From an uncultured Clostridia bacterium (GTDB taxonomy: Bacteria; Bacillota; Clostridia; Christensenellales; Borkfalkiaceae): a stretch of 24,334 nucleotides of DNA. Where the stretch lies: assembly GCA_934254725.1 (NCBI GenBank), contig CAKQLR010000029.1, forward strand, positions 1 to 24,334, read 5' to 3'. This document shows, one piece after another, positions 15,484 through 22,173 of this stretch; the first letter of the stretch is position 1, and the number at the start of each line of letters is the position of its first letter. The translations under genes and the position numbers were made by a program. The notes under the pieces were generated by a model. It worked only from the letters and a program-made list of their open reading frames with translations, had not been told where the DNA came from and did not search any database.

Positions 15484-16119
15484 TTACACTACGTCCTTAA
15501 TAATTTTTATCGCTATTCCTTGAATTTCTACATTAAACGAAAGTATGTCTTCCATTGTTTCGTTTTCTGGGTGAAGGCGAACGGGGGAGTTCCCTCCGTC
15601 TTTAAAATAACGTTTCAGCGTAGCGCTTTCTCCGTCAACCAAAGCGACCACGATCTGTCCGTTTTCGGCAACGTTTTGCTTTCTTATGACAACAAGGTCC
15701 CCCGGTAGAATGCCCGCGTTTTTCATACTGTAGCCTTGCGTCCTCAAAACGAAAAACTCTCCTTTTCCTGTAAGTTCCTCGGGTAAAGGAATATAGCATT
15801 CTATATTTTCCTCTGCAAGAACCGGGGTTCCGCAAGCGACCGTTCCGACAAGAGGCGCAAGCGATGTTTGCGAAGCGCTTTTATTTATAGCAGCTGTTTT
15901 CACTCCGCGGGCAAGGCGATGGTTTTTCCCGCTGTCGGTTGTGCCGCATTCGATAAGCCCGTTTTTCTCCATTCGCGAAATATACCCATGAACGGTGCTG
16001 AGCGATAAATTCATTTTTTTAGCTATTTCTCTCAACGTAGGGGTGTACCCTTGTGAAAAATAACATTCGTTTATATATTCGGCAATTTTTTTCGGCGTCG
16101 GGTTCGTTTTGTCTTTCAT
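15484..16119 (-). CDS. lexA: LexA repressor
   Basis: 211 residues from the ATG at 16119, preceded by AGGGGC; an upstream in-frame extension (to 16203) lies across the promoter and LexA boxes and is rejected. N-terminal winged helix (PTLREIAKKMNLSLSTVHGYISRMEKNGLI, about 27-56). The self-cleavage site is C96-G97 in TVACGTP, and the serine-lysine dyad is S131 (GYSMKNAG) and K169 (SATLKRYF). RecA filaments should trigger cleavage and derepression. The gene is the first of the lexA-polymerase-YolD operon and is preceded by two LexA boxes, so it is autoregulated. Confidence 0.96.
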   Translation of the reverse strand: MKDKTNPTPKKIAEYINECYFSQGYTPTLREIAKKMNLSLSTVHGYISRMEKNGLIECGTTDSGKNHRLARGVKTAAINKSASQTSLAPLVGTVACGTPVLAEENIECYIPLPEELTGKGEFFVLRTQGYSMKNAGILPGDLVVIRKQNVAENGQIVVALVDGESATLKRYFKDGGNSPVRLHPENETMEDILSFNVEIQGIAIKIIKDVV

Positions 16120-16144
16120 AAAAGCCCCTGTAAAATAGAATTTA

Positions 16145-16158
16145 TGAACATTTGTTTT
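16145..16158. promoter_or_regulatory. LexA box 2 (imperfect)
   Basis: TGAACATTTGTTTT keeps the GAAC-N4-GTT core of the perfect box but has lost one arm end. It lies 15 bases from box 1, about 1.5 helical turns. Confidence 0.65.
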
Positions 16159-16159
16159 G

Positions 16160-16173
16160 CGAACATTTGTTCG
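16160..16173. promoter_or_regulatory. LexA box 1 (perfect)
   Basis: CGAACATTTGTTCG is an exact Gram-positive SOS box (CGAAC-N4-GTTCG). It sits just downstream of the lexA -10 and covers the likely transcription start. Confidence 0.92.
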
Positions 16174-16181
16174 TTGTGTAT

Positions 16182-16210
16182 ATTTTAAAACATCGGAAAT
16201 CAAAAGTCAA
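16182..16210 (-). promoter_or_regulatory. Promoter of the lexA operon
   Basis: On the minus strand TTGACT (16205-16210) and TAAAAT (16182-16187) are spaced by 17 bases. Both LexA boxes follow within 40 bases downstream. Confidence 0.8.
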
Positions 16211-16275
16211 TAAAAATTAACATTATTTTTTATGCCAAAATATGTAAACAACTATACAAAGGATAAAAAATCGTG

Positions 16276-16291
16276 TATAATACTGTATAAT
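16276..16291 (+). promoter_or_regulatory. Tandem -10 candidates for the FTR-like gene
   Basis: Two TATAAT hexamers (16276-16281 and 16286-16291) lie 19-34 bases upstream of the start codon. The first fits a start point at normal distance; no strong -35 is visible. Confidence 0.4.
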
Positions 16292-16309
16292 AAAAAAAGG
16301 AGGGGCATT

Positions 16310-16510
16310 ATGGCTATAAGATTAAACGAAGACAAAGAAATAGTCCGCTCGGTAAGAGAGGGGCTGAAAAGAAAGAACGGCTACTGCCCGTGCAGACTTG
16401 AAATGAACGAAGATACGAAATGTATGTGTAAAGAGTTCCGCGACCAGATAGCCGACCCGAATTTCGAAGGTTACTGTCATTGTCTGCTGTATTACAAAAC
16501 AAAGGATTAA
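16310..16510 (+). CDS. Ferredoxin-thioredoxin reductase catalytic-chain-like Fe-S protein
   Basis: 66 residues from the ATG at 16310, chosen because AGGAGGGG lies just upstream; a longer frame from 16232 lacks this. Six cysteines are arranged as CPC (26-28), CMC (38-40) and CHC (56-58), the signature of the FTR catalytic chain. By analogy C26, C38, C40 and C56 would hold a [4Fe-4S] cluster and C28 with C58 would form the redox disulfide. In chloroplast FTR this unit passes electrons from ferredoxin to thioredoxin. The bacterial partners here are unknown and no thioredoxin gene is in the window. It diverges from lexA and ends at a shared terminator. Confidence 0.88.
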   Translation: MAIRLNEDKEIVRSVREGLKRKNGYCPCRLEMNEDTKCMCKEFRDQIADPNFEGYCHCLLYYKTKD

Positions 16511-16519
16511 CTGAAAACA

Positions 16520-16557
16520 AAAAGCCCGCGATATCGTGCAATATCACAGGCTTTTTA
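16520..16557. terminator. Bidirectional terminator between FTR-like gene and GlyRS
   Basis: AAAAGCC pairs with GGCTTTTT with an inner GATAT/ATATC stem. T-runs flank it on both strands, serving the convergent genes. Confidence 0.85.
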
Positions 16558-16571
16558 ATTTTATTCTGTAA

Positions 16572-17954
16572 TCAGTTAAATGCTATTTTTTCGTTAATGA
16601 ACGCTTCGAGTTCGCTTATAGGCAATCTTATCTGTTCCATGGTATCGCGGTCTCTTACCGTTACGGTATTATCCTCGAGAGTATCGAAATCTATGGTTAT
16701 GCAGTAAGGCGTTCCTATTTCGTCCTGACGGCGATAGCGCTTGCCGATAGAACCCGCATCGTCGTAAGTAACCATAAACTTTTTGGAAAGAGCGGTAAAT
16801 ACTTCGCGCGCTTTTTCTGAAAGGTTTTTCTGAAGGGGAAGTATCGCGCACTTGTAAGCCGCAACGGCGGGGTGGAAGTGCATAACCACTCTGGTGTCGC
16901 CGCCTTCGAGCGTTTCCTCATCGTAAGCTTCGGAAAGGGTTGCAAGCATAAGTCTGTCCGCGCCGATTGAATATTCGACAACAAAGGGAATATATTTTTC
17001 GTTAGTCAGCGGGTCGTTGTAAAGCATCGTCTTGCCGGAGAATTCCTGGTGACGGGAGAGGTCGTAGTTTGTGCGGTTGTGAATACCGTTAAGCTCGGAC
17101 CAGCCCATCGGGAAGAGATACTGTATATCGCAAGCGCATTTAGCGTAATGCGCAAGTTTGTCGTGGTCTTTATATCTGAGGTGGTCGGGACTGAAACCGA
17201 GGTCTGTCAGGAAATCCCAAGCCTTCTTTTTGAATTCGTTGTAGAATTCTACGTCCGTACCTTCCTTGCAGAACCACTGATGTTCCATCTGTTCGAACTC
17301 GATTGTTCTGAAAATAAAGTTGCCGGGCGTAATTTCGTTTCTGAACGCCTTGCCTATCTGAGCTATACCGAAGGGAACTTTAGCTCTTGTCGTTCTCTGA
17401 ACGTTCTGGAAGTTTACGAATTCACCCTGAGCGGTCTCCGGGCGAAGATAGATAACGTTCTGGTTGTCCTCCGTAACGCCGCGCGACGTTTTGAACATAA
17501 GGTTGAACTGGCGGATAGGCGTCCAGTTGCATTTGCCGCATCTCGGGCAGCAAACGTGGTGAGTTTCTATATAAGCCTGCATTTCCTCGTTTGTCATAAC
17601 GTCGGGATTAACCTGACCTTTGGAGTGAGCCTCTATAAGATTGTCCGCTCTGTGGCGGGATTTACACTCTTTGCAGTCCATCATGGGGTCGGAGAAAGAG
17701 GTCGTGTGACCGCTTGCTTCCCAGACTCTCGAATTCATAAGAATAGCGGCGTCGACGCCGTAGGAGGAAGGATTTTCCTGAACAAATCTTTTCCACCAGC
17801 AACGCTTGATGTTGTTTTTAATTTCAACGCCTACGGGGCCGTAGTCCCAGGTATTGCCCATTCCGCCGTAAATTTCGCTGCCGGGGAAGATAATTCCTCT
17901 CGACTTGCAAAGATTTACTATTTTATCCATAGTTACGCATCTTTTTTCTTCCAT
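16572..17954 (-). CDS. glyS: Glycyl-tRNA synthetase, dimeric (single-chain) type
   Basis: 460 residues from the ATG at 17954, preceded by AGAGGTG; an upstream in-frame ATG at 17996 lies inside the leader hairpin region. The N-terminal block FPGSEIYGGMGNTWDYGP is characteristic of the alpha2-type enzyme, and class II motifs follow (FRNEITPGNFIFRTIEFEQ is motif 2; the SIGADRLMLA region is motif 3). C-terminal ~100 residues form the anticodon-binding domain. It attaches glycine to tRNA-Gly; one tRNA-Gly(UCC) lies in the same window. It is transcribed leftward from its own promoter through a short structured leader. No T-box motif is present. Confidence 0.94.
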   Translation of the reverse strand: MEEKRCVTMDKIVNLCKSRGIIFPGSEIYGGMGNTWDYGPVGVEIKNNIKRCWWKRFVQENPSSYGVDAAILMNSRVWEASGHTTSFSDPMMDCKECKSRHRADNLIEAHSKGQVNPDVMTNEEMQAYIETHHVCCPRCGKCNWTPIRQFNLMFKTSRGVTEDNQNVIYLRPETAQGEFVNFQNVQRTTRAKVPFGIAQIGKAFRNEITPGNFIFRTIEFEQMEHQWFCKEGTDVEFYNEFKKKAWDFLTDLGFSPDHLRYKDHDKLAHYAKCACDIQYLFPMGWSELNGIHNRTNYDLSRHQEFSGKTMLYNDPLTNEKYIPFVVEYSIGADRLMLATLSEAYDEETLEGGDTRVVMHFHPAVAAYKCAILPLQKNLSEKAREVFTALSKKFMVTYDDAGSIGKRYRRQDEIGTPYCITIDFDTLEDNTVTVRDRDTMEQIRLPISELEAFINEKIAFN

Positions 17955-17987
17955 AAGACACACCTCTAAAAAAATCGTGTTTTTCTT

Positions 17988-18022
17988 AAAACGCAAAAGA
18001 CGGGGATTGCCGTCGCGCTTTT
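17988..18022 (-). promoter_or_regulatory. GC-rich hairpin in the glyS leader
   Basis: GACGG (17999-18003) pairs with CCGTC (18010-18014), extended across a four-base bulge by CGC/GCG and then AAAA/TTTT. It sits between the glyS promoter and start codon and is followed on the minus strand by a T-rich stretch, so it looks like a terminator or attenuator. Confidence 0.45.
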
Positions 18023-18038
18023 AATATAAATCTTAATA

Positions 18039-18067
18039 ATTGTATATAAAAAAAACTTTAAAGTCAA
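18039..18067 (-). promoter_or_regulatory. Promoter of glyS
   Basis: On the minus strand TTGACT (18062-18067) and TACAAT (18039-18044) are 17 bases apart, about 85 bases before the start codon. Confidence 0.75.
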
Positions 18068-18077
18068 GCGAAATGAT

Positions 18078-18106
18078 TTGAAAATTATCCCGCGTTATGT
18101 TACAAT
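18078..18106 (+). promoter_or_regulatory. Promoter of the 102-residue hypothetical gene
   Basis: TTGAAA (18078-18083), 17 bases, TACAAT (18101-18106) with a TGT extended -10. It is back to back with the glyS promoter (11 bases between the two -35 elements). Confidence 0.7.
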
Positions 18107-18147
18107 ATAATATATTTTACCAAAATTGCGCTTATAAAGGGGAAGTT

Positions 18148-18456
18148 ATGATTCGCATAGAACTATCGTACAAACAAGGATTTATCCTGTACTATGTCAT
18201 GCACTACGAAGGGAAAGAGTATCCCGGCGGAATAACGGCGGAGTATCGCTTTTTTGTTGATGAAGCCTGTCCGTTCAAGGAACTTATGCTCCGTGCTATT
18301 ATAGATCAGTGTATGGATACGGACTTTACGGGATTTACAGCCGTAGACGAATGGGGTATAGAGCTTGAGCCTTTCGGCTTCAGGAAAGAAAATGACGTCT
18401 ACGTAGCTTCGGCAAAGGATATGAAGCTTCCTTCGCTTTGTAAATGCGATAAGTAA
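18148..18456 (+). CDS. Hypothetical protein, 102 residues
   Basis: Start at 18148 chosen for the AAAGGGGA site just upstream; a frame extension from 18097 would begin at the promoter -10. No family recognised. The protein is soluble, rich in aromatic residues and acidic, with an N-terminal strand-rich half (IRIELSYKQGFILYYVM) and a CKCDK end. It has its own promoter divergent from glyS and lies 82 bases before glnS, so it may be co-transcribed with glnS. No function is suggested. Confidence 0.7.
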   Translation: MIRIELSYKQGFILYYVMHYEGKEYPGGITAEYRFFVDEACPFKELMLRAIIDQCMDTDFTGFTAVDEWGIELEPFGFRKENDVYVASAKDMKLPSLCKCDK

Positions 18457-18538
18457 TTTTTCAATAAGCAATTTTAAGACGATTTAAGTAACGGAACCCC
18501 GATTAAATAAACGGGCGAACGTTTAAGGAGTAACCATT

Positions 18539-20173
18539 ATGGTAGAAGCAAAGAATTTTATCGAGGATATTATCAACGAGGAACTTTCCGAAGGAAAGGT
18601 AACCACAGTTCATACGCGTTTCCCGCCCGAGCCGAACGGATATCTGCATATAGGGCACGCAAAGTCTTTATGCCTTAACTTCGGCACTGCCGAAAAATAC
18701 GGCGGCGTTTGCAATTTGTTTTTCGACGACACAAACCCTTCCAAGGAAAAGACCGAGTATGTGGACGCGATAAAAAAGGACATCGAATGGCTTGGCTTTA
18801 AGTGGTATGAAATTCATTATGCTTCGGACTTTTTCGATACCATTTATTCACTTGCCGTTAAACTTATCAAGGACGGCAAAGCGTTTGTTTGCGATCTCAC
18901 CGCGGACGAAATAAGACAGACGAGAGGCACGCTTACCGAGCCGGGTAAGGAAAGCCCGTACAGAAACAGAACGGTAGAGGAAAACCTCAGACTTTTTGAA
19001 GAGATGAGAGCCGGTAAATACGCGGACGGCGAAAAGGTTCTGAGGGCAAAAATAGATATGGCTTCGCCCAACATAAACATGCGCGATCCGGTTATTTACA
19101 GAGTGCTTCACGCTACGCATCACCGCACGGGCGATAAATGGTGTATTTATCCGATGTACGATTTCGCGCATCCCATCTGCGACTCCATGCAGGGCGTAAC
19201 GCATTCCATATGCACGCTTGAATTTGAGGATCACCGTCCTCTTTACAACTGGACGATAGAGAATACGGAGGTCGAGCATAAACCCCGTCAGATAGAGTTT
19301 GCGCGCCTCAACATAACGAACACAGTTATGAGCAAAAGATATCTTAAAAAACTTGTGGAAGACGGAGCCGTCGAAGGGTGGGACGACCCGAGAATGCCTA
19401 CGCTTACCGGTATAAGAAACCGCGGTATTCCTGCGGAAGCTCTTAAAAACTTCTGCGAAGAAATAGGCGTAGCAAAAGCAAACAGCGAGATAGAAGTGTC
19501 TTACTTTGAACATTTCGCGCGTGATTTTCTCAACACCGAAGCCGAAAGAGCCATGGCTGTTCTTTCTCCCGTGAAGGTTGTGTTGACAAACTTCCCCGAA
19601 GGAAAAACGGAGGAGCTCGAATTCGACATAAACCCCAACAAGCCGGAGCTCGGGAAGAGGACTATTACCATTTCACGCGAAATATATATAGAGAAAGAGG
19701 ACTTTTCCGTTTGCCCCCCGCCGAAGTATTTCAGGCTTAAAAAGGACGGTTACGTTCGTCTTAAAAACGCTTACATTATCAAGTGCGACGACTTCGATAC
19801 TGATAAGGACGGAAACGTTACGGAAATAAGATGCTCTCTCGTTCCCGATTCTCACAGCGGTTGCGATACGAGCGGCATCAAATGCAAGGGCACCATTCAC
19901 TGGGTAGACGCGAACAACTGCGTTCCCGTTACCGTTAAAAAGTACGATTATTTGTTGAAAGACGCGGCTTATGCAGGTCAGGACTTCTCCGAAAGAATGA
20001 ACTACGACAGCGTTCACGTATTTAACGGATTTGCGGAACCGTACCTTGCTTCAGCAGAAGAGGGTAAGGCGTTCCAGCTTTTAAGAACGGGTTACTATAA
20101 GAAAGCAAAAGGAAATCCGTTGACGCTCGGTGAAATCGTTTCCCTTAAGGACGGATACAAACCCGCAAAGTAA
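18539..20173 (+). CDS. glnS: Glutaminyl-tRNA synthetase
   Basis: 544 residues, the normal length for bacterial GlnRS. Class I motifs: RFPPEPNGYLHIGHAKS (HIGH at 37-40) and VMSKRYLKKL (KMSKS-type, 263-267). FFDDTNPSKE and a two-barrel C-terminal anticodon-binding region (from about 340) are typical of GlnRS rather than GluRS. It attaches glutamine directly to tRNA-Gln; the tRNA-Gln(UUG) gene is in the same window. TAAGGAG precedes the ATG. Most Gram-positive bacteria lack this enzyme and use the GatCAB amidation route, so its presence is notable. Confidence 0.96.
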   Translation: MVEAKNFIEDIINEELSEGKVTTVHTRFPPEPNGYLHIGHAKSLCLNFGTAEKYGGVCNLFFDDTNPSKEKTEYVDAIKKDIEWLGFKWYEIHYASDFFDTIYSLAVKLIKDGKAFVCDLTADEIRQTRGTLTEPGKESPYRNRTVEENLRLFEEMRAGKYADGEKVLRAKIDMASPNINMRDPVIYRVLHATHHRTGDKWCIYPMYDFAHPICDSMQGVTHSICTLEFEDHRPLYNWTIENTEVEHKPRQIEFARLNITNTVMSKRYLKKLVEDGAVEGWDDPRMPTLTGIRNRGIPAEALKNFCEEIGVAKANSEIEVSYFEHFARDFLNTEAERAMAVLSPVKVVLTNFPEGKTEELEFDINPNKPELGKRTITISREIYIEKEDFSVCPPPKYFRLKKDGYVRLKNAYIIKCDDFDTDKDGNVTEIRCSLVPDSHSGCDTSGIKCKGTIHWVDANNCVPVTVKKYDYLLKDAAYAGQDFSERMNYDSVHVFNGFAEPYLASAEEGKAFQLLRTGYYKKAKGNPLTLGEIVSLKDGYKPAK

Positions 20174-20183
20174 TTTTCGTCGT

Positions 20184-20221
20184 AGCCGGGAGGTATAAAA
20201 ATCCGTCCGGTCGAGCTTTTC
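20184..20221 (+). terminator. Possible terminator after glnS
   Basis: CCGG...GG pairs with CC...CCGG around an AU-rich loop, with a mismatch inside the stem, followed after CGAGC by TTTT. Only moderately convincing. Confidence 0.4.
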
Positions 20222-20341
20222 TGCGCAGGCGTGTTTTTCCTATCGTTGCGGAAAATAAAAGGCAAATCATTTCATTTTGTATTTTTCTATGTAAATTAAG
20301 TGAAATATTGAGAAAATGAAAGTCTTTATTCTGAAAAACTC

Positions 20342-20370
20342 TTGACAACGAAAATTATATAATATATAAT
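20342..20370 (+). promoter_or_regulatory. Perfect consensus promoter of the CvpA-like gene
   Basis: TTGACA (20342-20347), 17 bases, TATAAT (20365-20370), both exact. The start codon follows 60 bases after the -10. Confidence 0.9.
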
Positions 20371-20429
20371 GAAAATAAATTATAATACTATGAATGCCCG
20401 CGTATGCAGGTGTTCGGAAAGGGAATATT

Positions 20430-21017
20430 ATGACTGCATTATACGATATTATCGTTCTTGCCGTAATAGCGGTCGGGGCGGTACTCGGTTTCTTTAAGGG
20501 GATTTTAAAAACTCTGCTCCGTTTCGCGCAAATCATTGTCGTGCTTGCGCTCAGCGGTCTTGCGGGTATGGCTACCGTTTTATTCGGGCTTGTAGACCTT
20601 GAAGCTATTTCGAATTTAGGCTCTGCTTCGGGTATGGATGCCATTATGCAATCGGGCGTTATATACTTCATCGTAGCGTTTATCGTTATGTTGATCATAA
20701 GCATCGTGCTTACGGATTACATATACAATAAGATTATATACGGCAAGCTCAAATTCAAACAGGTTATGGTTGATAAGCTCGTCGGCACCCTTCTCGGCGC
20801 GTTGGTTTCTACGGCACTCGTATTCTTTGTGTTCGCTGTGTTCGTAGCACTCGAAGGAACGGAATTCGATATTTACGCTCAGGTTCATCAGGGCGCAGTG
20901 GCTACATTCTTCTATGACTGCAATCCTTTCGCCGGTTTAATCAAGGACAGCACAATAGTCAAAATTATCATAACTATTCTTAACTCTTTGATCCCCGGCT
21001 ATCCGATTGTCAAGTAA
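20430..21017 (+). CDS. CvpA-like integral membrane protein
   Basis: 195 residues from the ATG at 20430, preceded by AAAGGG; a longer frame starts at 20394 but would precede this site. Four predicted membrane segments are visible: about 5-27, 30-54, 73-95 and 115-142. The N-terminal pattern YDIIVLAVIAVGAVLGFFKG resembles the start of CvpA-family proteins, and the helix-loop spacing fits. CvpA proteins are widespread inner-membrane proteins of unclear function, linked to colicin V production in E. coli. The gene has its own strong promoter and terminator, so it seems monocistronic. Confidence 0.7.
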   Translation: MTALYDIIVLAVIAVGAVLGFFKGILKTLLRFAQIIVVLALSGLAGMATVLFGLVDLEAISNLGSASGMDAIMQSGVIYFIVAFIVMLIISIVLTDYIYNKIIYGKLKFKQVMVDKLVGTLLGALVSTALVFFVFAVFVALEGTEFDIYAQVHQGAVATFFYDCNPFAGLIKDSTIVKIIITILNSLIPGYPIVK

Positions 21018-21037
21018 TTAAAAATCAAAATATGTTT

Positions 21038-21070
21038 AACCGCAGGCAATTATTTGTTTGCGGTTTTTCT
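21038..21070 (+). terminator. Terminator of the CvpA-like gene
   Basis: AACCGCA pairs with TGCGGTT across an AU-rich loop and is followed by TTTTTCT. Confidence 0.85.
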
Positions 21071-21130
21071 ATTCTTAAAACGTTTCGCATATATTATTAT
21101 CGCAAATATAAACAACGGAGCGGATAGTAA

Positions 21131-22069
21131 ATGAAGAAACGCAGGGAAAGAATATCCGAAAAAGGAAAGGGCGAAAAGCAACTGTTAAAACGGGGAATTC
21201 TAATAGCCTTGGGTGTTGTCGCCGTTATATTTACGGCGGTGTTTTCGCAGGCGTTTTTTTCGGGGTGGCTGGATTTATGCAGAAGCGGTTTTTTCTATCT
21301 GAATGAAAAAATCTTAAAAATTTTAGCGACGGTTTTACTCTGTCTGGCGGACGGAGTTACCGTCTATTTTCTTCTTAAAGGAAAATTCTTTTTATTCAGA
21401 ACGGGGCTTTTTTCGCTTATTATCGTTATGTTTTGCTCTCTTGCCGTGTATTTTGCAAAGCGCAGCGGAATGCTCGATAAAGTATCCGACGCAGGGCAAC
21501 TTGCAGAATACGTAAGGTCGTTCGGAGCTTTATCTGTGGCCGCCTTATTTTTGGTGGAATATTTTGCTGTTTTATTTCTTCCCGTTCCGGATATAATCAC
21601 GGTTACGGCGGGTGTAATGCTGTACGGACCGCTTCTCGGCGCTGCTATATGCTTTTGCGGTGTGTATGCAGGCTCGGTAACAGCGTTTTTAATCGGCAGA
21701 AAGTTCGGGTATAAAGCCGCCGAATTTTTAGTTGGTCGGGATAAGCTGGAAAAGGGTTTTGATTATATCAAAGGAAAAGATAAAACGATTCTCGCGTTTA
21801 TGCTTATATTTCCGTTTTTCCCGGACGATTTGTTGTGTTTCGTTTCTGGTTTGTCGTCCATGAGCGTAAAGTTTTTTCTGCTTATCGCATTTATAGCAAG
21901 GGCGGCGTCGTGCCTGGTTTCGGCTTACACGATAAGCGGTGCTTTAATACCTTTCGACACGCCGTGGGGAATAGCTTTATGGGCGGGAATATTTGTTTTA
22001 ACGGCTATTCTTTGCAAAATCGTAACTTCGGGAAACGGAAAATTTTTCAAATTTATAAAAAAAAGATGA
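21131..22069 (+). CDS. VTT-domain (TVP38/TMEM64-like) membrane protein
   Basis: 312 residues. A basic N-terminus is followed by about six to seven membrane segments. The VTT core spans about residues 140-260: LPVPDIITVTAGVMLYGPLLG, then the GSVTAFLIGRKFGYKAA segment containing the family GR.FG pattern, then FPFFPDDLLCFVSGLSSM. These match the DedA-related VTT/TMEM64 families, some of which act in lipid flipping or proton-coupled transport. Its substrate is not known. A GGAG-type ribosome site precedes the ATG. No clear promoter or terminator was seen around it. Confidence 0.85.
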   Translation: MKKRRERISEKGKGEKQLLKRGILIALGVVAVIFTAVFSQAFFSGWLDLCRSGFFYLNEKILKILATVLLCLADGVTVYFLLKGKFFLFRTGLFSLIIVMFCSLAVYFAKRSGMLDKVSDAGQLAEYVRSFGALSVAALFLVEYFAVLFLPVPDIITVTAGVMLYGPLLGAAICFCGVYAGSVTAFLIGRKFGYKAAEFLVGRDKLEKGFDYIKGKDKTILAFMLIFPFFPDDLLCFVSGLSSMSVKFFLLIAFIARAASCLVSAYTISGALIPFDTPWGIALWAGIFVLTAILCKIVTSGNGKFFKFIKKR

Positions 22070-22087
22070 AAATGTAATATTCTGCTA

Positions 22088-22116
22088 TTGACTTTTTTCT
22101 TTGATTTGTATAAAAT
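22088..22116 (+). promoter_or_regulatory. Promoter of rny
   Basis: TTGACT (22088-22093), 17 bases, TAAAAT (22111-22116). The start codon lies about 58 bases after the -10. Confidence 0.75.
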
Positions 22117-22173
22117 ATTAAGGATAATATATAAATTATTATCTTTACTAAATTATAAGAGGAGGCAGTTCAA

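Noticed and set aside
17049..17969. Long rightward frame of 306 codons over glyS
   Set aside because: It is the antisense shadow of GlyRS; the translation shows no domain and the codon pattern follows the opposite strand.
17955..18100. T-box leader for glyS
   Set aside because: No AGGGTGGNACCGCG-like sequence, and the leader is too short for the specifier stem.
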